Below, piece after piece: positions 25,792 to 34,427 of a stretch of 64,000 bases of DNA. The first letter of the stretch is position 1, and each line of letters opens with the position of its first letter. The DNA is taken from assembly GCF_000372965.1 (NCBI RefSeq), contig NZ_KB890024.1, positions 3,536,839 to 3,600,838 on the forward strand. Reading direction: 5' to 3'. The position numbers and the translations under genes are program-made. The DNA comes from Hoeflea sp. 108. Its GTDB lineage: Bacteria > Pseudomonadota > Alphaproteobacteria > Rhizobiales > Rhizobiaceae. The notes below the pieces were generated by a model. That model made no database searches, had not been told where the DNA came from, and saw nothing but the letters and a program-made list of their open reading frames with translations.

Positions 25792-27078
25792 ATGGACCTC
25801 CTGCGCGACAATGAGCTGATCTACGGTCGTCTCCTGCCGGTCGACGAACAGCATCTGATCGACCGCTACAACAAGGCGTTGACCGCCTTCGGCTTGCCGG
25901 CGACCAGGCTTAAGAGCTTCCAGATCGACCGCAGCGGCTTTTCGCCTGAAATCGCCGAGGAGCTGGGCGACTACCAGTATCTCGATCCCAACGAGGTCAA
26001 TCGCCGCTTCATCATCCTGACGCCGTCGCAGGTCGACCTGCCTGTCGTGCACACGGCGTTTTCCAACACCTCGCAGCTTTTGTTCGAGTTCATGTCGAAA
26101 AACCAGCGCGCCATCGACGCGCTGACGATCAAGGACGTGATCTATGGCGAGATCGAGGATTCCGTCTCCAAGGTCGAGGACATCGAAGACCTTTTGTCGA
26201 TCAACCAGGTCGAGTTCCGCGTGCTGTCTGCCGAGGACGTGCTGGGCAAGGCAGCCGAACTCGGCAAGCTGGTCGACCGGCTGAAGCAGGAGCCCGAGGC
26301 CTGGCGCGACGACGAGATGCTCAACCGCATGGTCGAGCTCGCCAAGGTCTGCGGCGACATCCGCGAAAACGCGCTGGTGCCCGACCAGGTGATCTTCCGC
26401 CACAACGCCTTCTGGACCAGCCACTTCGGCGGGCTCTACGTCTTCGTCGACCCTGACGTGACGACCGTCATCTCCGACCCGTCGGCTCCCGGCTTCCGGC
26501 GCTCGCGGCCGTGGCAGGTGAGCTATCTGTCGATCCGCGACGCCGACAAGGTGTTCAAGTTCCTCGCCTCGACTGGCAGGCTTGACCTGCCGCGCGCCTC
26601 CTGGATCGAGAGCTCGGGCTATCTCGAACATCGTGCCGAGATGGCGGTGCGGGCGCTGATCCGCGCCGCAGAGCCAAATCGCGATCTGAACAAGGTCGAC
26701 AAGGTCTGGCTGCAGACCTGGATCCATGGGCATGCCGACGCGATCAACAGCGACGGCATCTTCCCGTTCCTCAACGGCGCCAAGCGCGAGATTGCCCAGC
26801 TCGGCCAGTTGAGGCTGGAAGAGGTGTTTCCGCAACACCGCTTCCTCGTGGTGCGCGCCAAGACCGACCACCCGGACGCGTGGCTGACCAACCGGCTGAT
26901 CTCCGAATTCGTGCCCTCGGACTTCGTCTCGCGTTATGTCTTCAACAAGCAAGGCTTCTACAAGGACTATGAAGGTCTCAACGAAGTCTGGCGATCCAAC
27001 GTTGTCGACACGCTGAAAAACTCATATCTGAAAGACAAAGCGGCATTCCGCGCGCAGCTCTACGGCTTGACCGACTGA
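25792..27078 (+). CDS. DUF6638-like protein of the cluster
   Basis: 428 residues, soluble. Resembles the rhizobial family I know as DUF6638 (assignment from memory). Notable segments: NELIYGRLLPVDEQHLIDRY at the start, YQYLDPNEVNRRFIILTPSQ, and a C-terminal NKQGFYKDYEGLNEVWRSN. No catalytic motif seen. The ribosome site before ATG 25792 comes from the right repeat of the DUF559 element. Followed after 13 bases by the DUF2333 gene. Confidence 0.7.
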   Translation: MDLLRDNELIYGRLLPVDEQHLIDRYNKALTAFGLPATRLKSFQIDRSGFSPEIAEELGDYQYLDPNEVNRRFIILTPSQVDLPVVHTAFSNTSQLLFEFMSKNQRAIDALTIKDVIYGEIEDSVSKVEDIEDLLSINQVEFRVLSAEDVLGKAAELGKLVDRLKQEPEAWRDDEMLNRMVELAKVCGDIRENALVPDQVIFRHNAFWTSHFGGLYVFVDPDVTTVISDPSAPGFRRSRPWQVSYLSIRDADKVFKFLASTGRLDLPRASWIESSGYLEHRAEMAVRALIRAAEPNRDLNKVDKVWLQTWIHGHADAINSDGIFPFLNGAKREIAQLGQLRLEEVFPQHRFLVVRAKTDHPDAWLTNRLISEFVPSDFVSRYVFNKQGFYKDYEGLNEVWRSNVVDTLKNSYLKDKAAFRAQLYGLTD

Positions 27079-27091
27079 GGGGACCTTCACA

Positions 27092-28273
27092 ATGCTCGAT
27101 CCGATCGTGAATTTCTTCACCCGGATATTCCAGTGGATCGGACGCGGCATCGGCTTCGTCATTGGCCTGATCCTGTGGCCGTTCATGTGGGTGGGCCGCT
27201 GGTACGGCCAGCGCGGGCTGATCCTCAAGGCCGTGCTTGGCCTCGCCATCGTCTGCTTCGTCGGCCTCTATGCCTATTTCTTCTATGTCACCCAGTTCTG
27301 GCGGGATTTCGATCCCGACTACCCGACCCGGGTCGCAGCATCCTCGACCACGGCCCAGGCCAAGAACGCACTGGCCGGCGACCCGATCGTTGCGGCAACG
27401 GCGCCTGCCACCGACACGCAGGCACCGGCCGCCGCCGCAACCGGCCAGACCGCCCCTGCCCCGCAGGTCTGCAAGCGCTCGGAGATCGCAGCGGTTGCTG
27501 CCGATCTCATCGACTTCAATGTCAACCGCAATGCGTGGATCTCGTCCATGCTGGTGTCGAAGCTCGGCTTCTTCGGCATGCCGTGGCGCAATACGCCCTT
27601 CTTCGACAACAAGGCCGCCTTCCAGCTCGGCATCAACCAGGTGCTGCGCCGCACGACGACCGAACTGGTCGACACGCTCGGCCGCGCCCGCGGCACTTCG
27701 CGCATCGACCAGAACCTGCAGGACGCGCGCACGGCAATGGCCTGGGACGAAGACGCCTGGTACATCGGCGTGCGCGGCCCGACGCGCCCGACGCCGAGCG
27801 TCTATCGCGACGGCATCGCCAAGCTGCGCGCCTTCAACGCCACTCTCGAGAAGTGCCAGGCGACCTTCGACGCCCGCGCCGACAACCTGCTGCAGTTCCT
27901 CGACCGCATCGCCGGTGACATGGGTTCGACCTCCGACATCCTGCGCAGCCAGATCGAGGCGTCTGATGCCGGCTGGTTCGATCCGCGCGCCGACGACCGC
28001 TTCTGGTTCGCCTACGGCCAGCTCTATGCCTATTACGGCATCCTGAGCGCGACCCGCGAAGACTTCTCGTCCGTCATCCGCGAGCGCAACCTCGCAACCC
28101 TGTGGGACACGATGCAGACGCAGATGCGCGACGCGCTCAACATGCAGCCATGGATCATCTCGAACGGCAACGAATCGAGCTTCCTGTTCCCCTCGCACCT
28201 CGCGACCATGGGCTTCAACCTTCTGCGCGCCCGCTCGCAGATCGTCGAAATCCGCAGCGTGCTCGACCGCTAA
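27092..28273 (+). CDS. DUF2333-family inner-membrane protein
   Basis: 393 residues. One or two N-terminal helices (FVIGLILWPFMWVGRWYG and VLGLAIVCFVGLYAYFFYV), then an Ala/Pro-rich periplasmic linker (about 85-125). The conserved DUF2333 domain follows, with KLGFFGMPWRNTPFFDNKA and FDARADNLLQFLDRIAGDMGS. Single-copy family in many Proteobacteria with no known function. Last gene of the cluster; GGGGACC ribosome site. Confidence 0.82.
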   Translation: MLDPIVNFFTRIFQWIGRGIGFVIGLILWPFMWVGRWYGQRGLILKAVLGLAIVCFVGLYAYFFYVTQFWRDFDPDYPTRVAASSTTAQAKNALAGDPIVAATAPATDTQAPAAAATGQTAPAPQVCKRSEIAAVAADLIDFNVNRNAWISSMLVSKLGFFGMPWRNTPFFDNKAAFQLGINQVLRRTTTELVDTLGRARGTSRIDQNLQDARTAMAWDEDAWYIGVRGPTRPTPSVYRDGIAKLRAFNATLEKCQATFDARADNLLQFLDRIAGDMGSTSDILRSQIEASDAGWFDPRADDRFWFAYGQLYAYYGILSATREDFSSVIRERNLATLWDTMQTQMRDALNMQPWIISNGNESSFLFPSHLATMGFNLLRARSQIVEIRSVLDR

Positions 28274-28482
28274 GGCGGTCGGGTTCATGCCCAGCCCTTG
28301 GGGAGTGCGCAGCGCCTGCCCGTTGCCGCTCCCGATGGGGCCGCACCAGCCGTGACGAAACCTGTCGCAATCCGTGCATTGGGCGGCTGTTTTGAGACGG
28401 CGGCGAGCGGCGCTGTCGCGCTTCTATGCACGCGAGAAGGTGAACCACCCTCATTTGCGACATGAACTCCGGAGGAGCGGCA

Positions 28483-30162
28483 ATGGCCGAATTCAAGACC
28501 GATATCCAGATTGCGCGTGGCGCGAAGAAGAAGCCGATCCAGGAGATCGGTGCGAAGATCGGTATTCCGAACGAGCATTTGCTGCCTTATGGCCATGACA
28601 AGGCAAAGATCTCGGCCGAGTTCATCGCCGATGCGCGCAAGAACAAGGACGGCAAGCTGATCCTGGTCACCGCCATCAACCCGACGCCGGCCGGCGAAGG
28701 CAAGACCACGACCACGGTAGGCTTGGGCGACGGCTTGAACCGCATCGGCAAGAAGGCGATCGTCTGTATCCGCGAAGCCTCGCTCGGGCCGAACTTCGGC
28801 GTCAAGGGCGGTGCCGCCGGCGGCGGTTATGCCCAGGTCGTGCCGATGGAGGACATGAACCTCCACTTCACCGGCGACTTCCACGCCATCACCACCGCCC
28901 ACAATCTTTTGTCGGCGCTGATCGACAACCACATCTACTGGGGCAACGAGCTTAACATCGACACCCGCCGCGTCGTCTGGCGCCGCGTCATGGACATGAA
29001 CGACCGCGCCCTGCGCGAGATCAACTGCTCGCTCGGCGGCGTCGCCAACGGTTTTCCGCGTGAAGCCGGCTTCGACATCACGGTTGCTTCCGAAGTCATG
29101 GCGATCCTGTGCCTCGCCACCGACCTCAAGGATCTCGAAAAGCGCCTCGGCGACATCATCGTCGCCTATCGCCGCGACAAGAGTGCCGTCTATGCCCGCG
29201 ACCTCAAGGCCGACGGCGCCATGGCCGTGCTTCTGAAGGACGCCGTGCAGCCGAACCTGGTGCAGACGCTGGAAAACAACCCGGCCTTCGTCCATGGCGG
29301 CCCCTTCGCCAACATCGCCCATGGCTGCAACTCGGTGGTCGCCACCACCACCGCGCTGAAGCTTGCCGACTATGTCGTCACCGAAGCCGGCTTCGGCGCT
29401 GATCTCGGCGCCGAGAAGTTCTTCGACATCAAGTGCCGCAAGGCGGGCCTGAAGCCGGCAGCCGCCGTCATCGTCGCCACCGTGCGCGCCATGAAGATGA
29501 ATGGCGGCGTCAAGAAGGAAGACCTTGGCAAGGAAGACGTCGAGGCGGTCAAGCGCGGCTGCGCCAATCTCGGCCGCCACATCGAAAACGTCCGCCAGTT
29601 CGGCGTGCCGGCGGTGGTCGCCATCAACCACTTCTATTCCGACACCGACGCCGAGATTGCGGCGATGAAGGACTATGTCGCCAAGATGGGCGAAGAGGCG
29701 ATCCTGTGCCAGCATTGGGCCAAGGGCTCGGCCGGCATCGAGGATCTCGCCAAGAAAGTGGTCAGCCTGGCCGAAAGCGGCGTCTCGCAGTTCGCCCCGC
29801 TCTACCCCGACGACATGAAGCTGTTCGACAAGATCGACACCATCGTCAAGCGCATCTATCGCGGCTCGCAGGCGATCGCCGACAAGAGCGTGCGCGACCA
29901 GCTGCATGCGTGGGAACAGGCGGGCTACGGCAATCTGCCGGTGTGCATGGCCAAGACGCAGTACTCGTTCTCGACCGACCCCAACCTGCGCGGTGCCCCC
30001 GTCGACCATGTGGTGCCGGTGCGTGAGGTCAGGCTGTCGGCCGGCGCCGGCTTCGTCGTCGCCATCTGCGGCGAGATCATGACCATGCCGGGCCTGCCCA
30101 AGGCGCCGTCATCGGAAAAGATCTTCCTCAACGAACAGGGACAGATCGAAGGCCTGTTCTGA
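28483..30162 (+). CDS. fhs: Formate-tetrahydrofolate ligase
   Basis: 559 residues from ATG 28483, with GGAGGAG at 28471-28477. ATP-dependent synthesis of 10-formyl-THF in one-carbon metabolism. P-loop NPTPAGEGKTTTTVG (66-80), then SLGPNFGVKGGAAGGGYAQV and FHAITTAHNLLSALIDNH, all characteristic. Full length. Monocistronic, with its own terminator at 30188. Confidence 0.96.
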   Translation: MAEFKTDIQIARGAKKKPIQEIGAKIGIPNEHLLPYGHDKAKISAEFIADARKNKDGKLILVTAINPTPAGEGKTTTTVGLGDGLNRIGKKAIVCIREASLGPNFGVKGGAAGGGYAQVVPMEDMNLHFTGDFHAITTAHNLLSALIDNHIYWGNELNIDTRRVVWRRVMDMNDRALREINCSLGGVANGFPREAGFDITVASEVMAILCLATDLKDLEKRLGDIIVAYRRDKSAVYARDLKADGAMAVLLKDAVQPNLVQTLENNPAFVHGGPFANIAHGCNSVVATTTALKLADYVVTEAGFGADLGAEKFFDIKCRKAGLKPAAAVIVATVRAMKMNGGVKKEDLGKEDVEAVKRGCANLGRHIENVRQFGVPAVVAINHFYSDTDAEIAAMKDYVAKMGEEAILCQHWAKGSAGIEDLAKKVVSLAESGVSQFAPLYPDDMKLFDKIDTIVKRIYRGSQAIADKSVRDQLHAWEQAGYGNLPVCMAKTQYSFSTDPNLRGAPVDHVVPVREVRLSAGAGFVVAICGEIMTMPGLPKAPSSEKIFLNEQGQIEGLF

Positions 30163-30187
30163 GGCGAAACCAACATTCCAAGACGAA

Positions 30188-30217
30188 GGGGCGAGGCCGC
30201 AAGGCCCCGCCCCTTTT
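30188..30217 (+). terminator. Intrinsic terminator after fhs
   Basis: GGGGCGAGGCC (30188-30198) pairs with GGCCCCGCCCC (30203-30213) with one mismatch across a GCAA loop, followed by TTTT. Confidence 0.8.
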
Positions 30218-30334
30218 CATTTCAGAAGGCCAAGGTTGGTGTCTACGGCCCACCCATCTGCAAACCGCACCCGCCACGGGTGCCCGTGGCGGACGCATTT
30301 CAGGAACAACCTGGCATCAGCCGGGAGGCTGCCT

Positions 30335-31507
30335 TCAAAAGATCGTATCGACCGGCAACCCCAGCGCCATCGCTCCAGTGTAGCGGGCCTGCGGGCCGGC
30401 CTGCAGCGGGTGGAAACGCGCGGCCTGCATGTCGCGGAAGCGGCGCTCGAGGCCCTTGTCGCGGTAGAAGGAGGCGCCACCGGCGAGTTCCATGGCGAGC
30501 TCGACCACCTCGAGGCCATGGCGGGCGACCAGCGAGCGGCCGATCATCACCTCGTTGACGCTTTCCGCCGATGGCGTGTTGCGCTCGGCCGTCTCGATCA
30601 TCGAGCGATGCGCCATCTGGGCCGCGCGCAAGGCGGTGTCCATGCGTCCGGCAAGGGTGAGCGTGGTCTCGCCTGCCTGCTTCTTCCTGGTGATCTCGAC
30701 AGCGATGTCACGGGCGCTTTCGGCGACCCCGAGATAGACCGCATAGATCAGCGGAAAGGCGATGGTGGCGATGATCTGGAACACCGGATGCCAGTGGCCC
30801 GGCGCGCGTGAGAAGGCAACGGAAGCATCCGGCACGAACAGCCCGTCGATGACGACGTCGTTGGAGCCGGTGCCGCGCATGCCCAATGTATGCCAGTTGT
30901 CCATGACGCTGACCTCCGGCGCCCGCATCGGCACGCCGAAATGGATGACCTTTTCGGTGCCGTCCTCGGCGCAGGCGATCGCCCCGGTCATCAGGATGTC
31001 GCCGGCAGCCGCACCCGAAGTGAAGACCTTGCGCGCGGTGATGCGATAGCCGCCCTCGACCTTCTCGGCCTTGCCCGAGCCGCCGATCCAGTCGGACCCG
31101 CCGCTGGAGAGCAGGATGATCCTCTCTGTTGCGACGCGCTTGAGCAAGGGTTCGACGGCGGCGACATTCTGGTAGCGCCAGCGCCAGGCGGGGATCGCCA
31201 CCTGGTGGGTGTGCATGGCAAAGGCCAGCGCGGTCGAACCGCAGGACTGCGCCATGATGCGCAGCATTTCCGAGAGTTCGCGCAGGCCGGCCCCGCCGCC
31301 GCCCAGTTCGAGCGGCACGCCCGCCTGAACCAGGCCGGCTTGCTTGAGAAGCGCATAGTTGTCGGCGACGAAACGGTCGCCCTCGTCGAACTTGGGAGCA
31401 CGTTCGCCAAGGACGGAAGCGAGGTCGTGGGCCACGCCCACGACGTCGGTCGGCACTGCATGTCCGCCGGCGGTTGCCAGCGCGGATTCTGCTACATTCC
31501 TCATCAT
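30335..31507 (-). CDS. Acyl-CoA dehydrogenase family protein
   Basis: 390 residues (ATG 31507 or 31504). Acyl-CoA dehydrogenase fold: N-terminal helices, GVPLELGGGGAGLREL, middle beta domain with VFTSGAAAGDILMTGA and GMRGTGSNDVVIDGLFVP, and C-terminal helices with ELAGGASFYRDKGLERRFRD. The catalytic Glu is not obvious; the end fits the DszC/hydroxylase-like subgroup that uses FAD or FMN. Divergent from an HxlR regulator, which probably controls it. Confidence 0.8.
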   Translation of the reverse strand: MMRNVAESALATAGGHAVPTDVVGVAHDLASVLGERAPKFDEGDRFVADNYALLKQAGLVQAGVPLELGGGGAGLRELSEMLRIMAQSCGSTALAFAMHTHQVAIPAWRWRYQNVAAVEPLLKRVATERIILLSSGGSDWIGGSGKAEKVEGGYRITARKVFTSGAAAGDILMTGAIACAEDGTEKVIHFGVPMRAPEVSVMDNWHTLGMRGTGSNDVVIDGLFVPDASVAFSRAPGHWHPVFQIIATIAFPLIYAVYLGVAESARDIAVEITRKKQAGETTLTLAGRMDTALRAAQMAHRSMIETAERNTPSAESVNEVMIGRSLVARHGLEVVELAMELAGGASFYRDKGLERRFRDMQAARFHPLQAGPQARYTGAMALGLPVDTIF

Positions 31508-31565
31508 GCTGTCTCCAGTTGAAACGGCAGGCGGGCGGAGAATTGCGCCTGAGACGAGCGCGGTC

Positions 31566-31602
31566 CAGTTCAGGAACTGAATCGCCGTCTGGCCGGTCAG
31601 AC
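31566..31602. promoter_or_regulatory. Two dyads between the acyl-CoA dehydrogenase and HxlR genes
   Basis: CAGTTC-AG-GAACTG (31566-31579) is a perfect 14-bp palindrome. GTCTG-N6-CAGAC (31587-31602) is a second dyad eight bases on. Both lie in the divergent promoter region and are candidate operators for the HxlR protein. Confidence 0.4.
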
Positions 31603-31669
31603 TTATGGGCTAGATGCGGGAAAGCAGCTTTTGCGCTATAAGACGCACGTTGCCTGCGCATGGTGCGAG

Positions 31670-32362
31670 ATGAGCGATCGCGGCGGTTACGGCCAGTTTT
31701 GCCCGGTTTCGATGGCGTCGGAGGTGCTGTGCACCCGCTGGACGGCTTTGGTCGTGCGCGAAATGCTGATGGGATCGAGCCGTTTCAACGATCTGCGCCG
31801 CGGCGTGCCGCGCATGTCGCCGGCACTGCTGTCCAAGCGGCTGAAGGAACTGGAGCGTGCCGGCGTGATCCACACCGAGCGCGGCGGCTCAGGCAGTGTC
31901 GAATACCGGCTGACCGAAGCCGGCGAAGACCTGCGGCCGATCATCCTCGGCCTCGGCGAATGGGGGCACCGCTGGGTCGAAAGCCAGCTAACCCTCAGGA
32001 ATCTCGACCCTTCGCTCTTGATGTGGGACATGCGGCGCAACCTCAATCCCGAGCCTTTGCCGCCGCAGCGCTGCACGATTCACTTTCTGTACCCCGAAGT
32101 GTCGAAATCCCAGCAGAACTGGTGGCTGGTGGTCGATGACGGCACGGTCGACCTGTGCAATTCCGACCCCGGCTTCGAGGTCGACCTGCAGGTCACCGGC
32201 TCGCTGCGCAGCATGACGGCGGTCTGGATGGGGCTGGCGCGGCTGAGCCAGGAGATCGATTCCGGCCATCTCGAACTCGACGGCGACGACCGCATCGCCC
32301 GCGCCATGCAGGCATGGCTGGGCCTGAGCAGCTTCGCGCCGGTGGCGAGGCGGGTCCCCTAG
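31670..32362 (+). CDS. HxlR-type regulator with C-terminal SCP2-like domain
   Basis: 230 residues from ATG 31670; the frame also opens upstream at a TTG. Winged helix: CPVSMASEVLCTRWTALVVR, SRFNDLRRGVPRMSPALLSKRL and a wing GSGSVEYRLTEAG. The C-terminal part (about 115-225, WWLVVDDGTVDLCNSDPGFE) resembles an SCP2 sterol/lipid-carrier fold, a known fusion in this family. It could sense an acyl ligand related to the divergent dehydrogenase. Its stop overlaps the convergent GFA stop by two bases. Confidence 0.8.
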   Translation: MSDRGGYGQFCPVSMASEVLCTRWTALVVREMLMGSSRFNDLRRGVPRMSPALLSKRLKELERAGVIHTERGGSGSVEYRLTEAGEDLRPIILGLGEWGHRWVESQLTLRNLDPSLLMWDMRRNLNPEPLPPQRCTIHFLYPEVSKSQQNWWLVVDDGTVDLCNSDPGFEVDLQVTGSLRSMTAVWMGLARLSQEIDSGHLELDGDDRIARAMQAWLGLSSFAPVARRVP

Positions 32363-32820
32363 CTCGCCGCCCAGGCCTGGTATTCGTGCATCAGCGGCTC
32401 AAGCTCTTCCATTCCAGGAAACTCCGGGAAGCTCCTGACAGCGCCGGTTTCGGCAAACGACATCCTGGTCTTGGTGAAGGTTTCCATGAACGGCCTGAAC
32501 CAGGCCGTGTCCTCAAGCATGGTCGGCCGCACATTGACGAACCAGTCGACGCCGACGACGCGGGTGAACATCCACGTCTTGCAATGGTCGCAGAACTGGT
32601 GGTGCAACTGCTCGCCATGCGCCCCGCCGACGACGGTTTCGCCCTTGGTGACGGCAAAGCCGTCGGCAGGCACCATCGCCGTCAGCGAATAGGCCGAGGA
32701 CGACATCTTCTGGCAGCCGGGGCAATGGCAGGCCGCGGTGCAGATCGGCGCCTTCGACACCTCGATCTCGACTCGCCCGCAGCGGCACGCGCCCTTGAGC
32801 GGCAGTGGAATGGACGGCAT
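32359..32820 (-). CDS. GFA-family (CENP-V fold) zinc protein
   Basis: 153 residues from ATG 32820, with GGGGAG upstream. Zinc-binding motifs GACRCGRVEIEV, ACHCPGCQKMS and FCDHCKTWMF mark the glutathione-dependent formaldehyde-activating family. A role in formaldehyde detoxification is not certain, as most members are uncharacterised. Tail-to-tail with the HxlR gene. Confidence 0.85.
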   Translation of the reverse strand: MPSIPLPLKGACRCGRVEIEVSKAPICTAACHCPGCQKMSSSAYSLTAMVPADGFAVTKGETVVGGAHGEQLHHQFCDHCKTWMFTRVVGVDWFVNVRPTMLEDTAWFRPFMETFTKTRMSFAETGAVRSFPEFPGMEELEPLMHEYQAWAAS

Positions 32821-32922
32821 GGCGAACTCCCCTGATGATGCAGCGCGATCATGCGATGCGGGGGCTTGGAAGCCTAGGCCTACAATCGTCTTTTCGGTGC
32901 GGCGTGCCATCGCAGGGGCCGT

Positions 32923-32950
32923 CGGCCCTCCCCAAAAAGGGGAGAGCCGG
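32923..32950. repeat. CTCCCC/GGGGAG hairpin, possible repeat remnant
   Basis: GGCCCTCCCC-aaaa-AGGGGAGAGCC lies between the GFA gene and ribH. The hairpin core matches the cores of the two inverted-repeat elements, but the flanking G-rich arm is missing. It could also help to terminate ribH, although no T-run follows. Confidence 0.35.
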
Positions 32951-32963
32951 GTGCGCGTTCGCG

Positions 32964-33437
32964 TCAGGCGGCGATCAGCGCACGCGCCTTGAGCAGCTCG
33001 ACGCAGGCATTGGCGGCTTCCTTGCCCTTGACCTTGAAGTGGTCGAAGAAGAAGCGGTGATGCTCGGCGCTGTCATGGTAGTTGTGCGGGGTCAGCACCG
33101 CCGAGAGAACCGGCACCCCGGTCTGCAGCTGTACGTTCATCATGCCGTCGAGCACGGCATGCGCCACGAAGTCGTGGCGGTAGATGCCGCCATTGACGAC
33201 GAAGGCAGTGCCGAGGATCGCCTGATGGCGGCCGGTTCCGGCCAGCGTCTTGGCAAACAGCGGGATCTCGTAGGCGCCGGGCACGTCATAAATGTCGACG
33301 GCGATACGGCCGTCCGACAGCTTCTCGATCTCGGAGCTGAAGGCCTTGACGCATTCGTCGACGATGTCGGCATGCCAGCGCGCCCGGATCACGGCAACGC
33401 GGGTCGTATCGAAGTCTTTCGGGGATTGCTGATTCAT
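32964..33437 (-). CDS. ribH: 6,7-dimethyl-8-ribityllumazine synthase, RibH2 type
   Basis: 157 residues from ATG 33437 with GGAAGGA upstream. Penultimate step of riboflavin synthesis. Motifs RARWHADIVDE, DVPGAYEIPLFAKTL, GGIYRHDFVAHAVLDGMM and the catalytic-His region VLTPHNYHDSAEHHRFFFDHFKVKG. These match the decameric type II (RibH2) enzyme of Brucella and Mesorhizobium rather than housekeeping RibH1. Preceded by an FMN riboswitch, so expression falls when FMN is plentiful. Confidence 0.93.
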   Translation of the reverse strand: MNQQSPKDFDTTRVAVIRARWHADIVDECVKAFSSEIEKLSDGRIAVDIYDVPGAYEIPLFAKTLAGTGRHQAILGTAFVVNGGIYRHDFVAHAVLDGMMNVQLQTGVPVLSAVLTPHNYHDSAEHHRFFFDHFKVKGKEAANACVELLKARALIAA

Positions 33438-33517
33438 GGGTCCATCCTTCCGTTTCGAACCAGAATCAGGACGCACGAGACGGAATCCCGGCGGCTCGCG
33501 CCTCCGCTTTCCCGTTC

Positions 33518-33656
33518 GTTCTCTTCCATCCGGACTGTGACCGTCGGCTCCGGAGTCGCACCGGATCTGCTGACCCTCCAGTTGCCTGGAGGCGCTCGCG
33601 GGCTTGGATTCGAAAACCCTTACCGCCGGTGGGGACTTTCACCCCGCCCTGAGAAC
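33518..33656 (-). ncRNA. FMN riboswitch (RFN element) controlling ribH
   Basis: On the minus strand all RFN landmarks appear in order: P1 GTTCTC (33656-33651), AGGGCGGGGTGAAAGTCCCC, ACCGGCGGTAAGG, a variable hairpin GCCTCCAGG-CAA-CTGGAGG, GTCAGCAGATCCGGTG, then ACAGTCCGGATGGAAGAGAAC closing P1 (33523-33518). The ribH ATG is about 80 bases downstream. No T-run is visible in between, which favours control at translation initiation. Confidence 0.95.
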
Positions 33657-33719
33657 ATTAACGCCATCCGATATGGCGGCGACCCGGCCCACTGTCAACG
33701 TCAGGAATAATAGTTTCCG

Positions 33720-34274
33720 CTATCTGGCGAGCGGACGTGCCGGATTGCCGACGACTGTCGCGCCCGCCGCAACGCTCTTCGTCACCACCGAGCCGGCGCC
33801 GACGATGGCGTTGTCGCCGATCTCGATGCCGCCAAGCAGGATGGCGCTGCCGCCGACCCATACGTTGCGGCCGAGGGTGACCGGCCTGCCGATCTCAAGG
33901 CCGACCCGGCGCAGCACCGGGTCCTTGTGATGCTCGGGGCAGTAGATCTGCACGCCGGGGCCAAACATCGTGCCCTCGCCTATGCGCACCGGCGCCGTAT
34001 CGAGGATGGTGCAGCCGGCATTGAGGAACACGCCCTCGCCCAGATGGATGTTGAAACCATAGGCACAATGGAACGGCGCCTCGATGCGGCAGCCGGCGCT
34101 GGCCGCGCCGAGCAGCTTGCGGAGAGCGGGCGCGATGTCGCCGCGCGCTGACGGCGGCAGCGAATTGTGCTCGAAGATGGCGTTGGCGGCGGCAAGGCGC
34201 AGCGCGTCGAGTTCGGCGTCGACGCAATTGTACCACGCGCCGGCGGCCATCTTGTCGCGTTCGCTCGTTGCCAT
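33720..34274 (-). CDS. Maltose/sugar O-acetyltransferase (Maa/NodL-like hexapeptide family)
   Basis: 184 residues from ATG 34274, with AGGAACG upstream. N-terminal Maa domain (SERDKMAAGAWYNCVDAELDAL), then a left-handed beta-helix with hexapeptide repeats and the catalytic-His region YCPEHHKDPVLRR, ending VTKSVAAGATVVGNPARP. The acceptor sugar is unknown; NodL and LacA are relatives. Stop codon lies about 60 bases before the FMN riboswitch. Confidence 0.85.
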   Translation of the reverse strand: MATSERDKMAAGAWYNCVDAELDALRLAAANAIFEHNSLPPSARGDIAPALRKLLGAASAGCRIEAPFHCAYGFNIHLGEGVFLNAGCTILDTAPVRIGEGTMFGPGVQIYCPEHHKDPVLRRVGLEIGRPVTLGRNVWVGGSAILLGGIEIGDNAIVGAGSVVTKSVAAGATVVGNPARPLAR

Positions 34275-34427
34275 GTCAGCGTTCCTTTCCCGTTCGTCCA
34301 GCCAAACCACAGAAAGGCTCATGCTGCAAAGGTTGAAGCCCTGCTGCTCTGGCGAAACCATGTGGCTGTGCTAGCCTCCGGCAAAGTGCACTTTTGGTAC
34401 CGGCCATAACCACCAGGGGGACAACGT

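Noticed and set aside
28274..28482. Folate/THF riboswitch upstream of fhs
   Set aside because: I could not match the conserved loops of known THF riboswitches in this 209-base interval.
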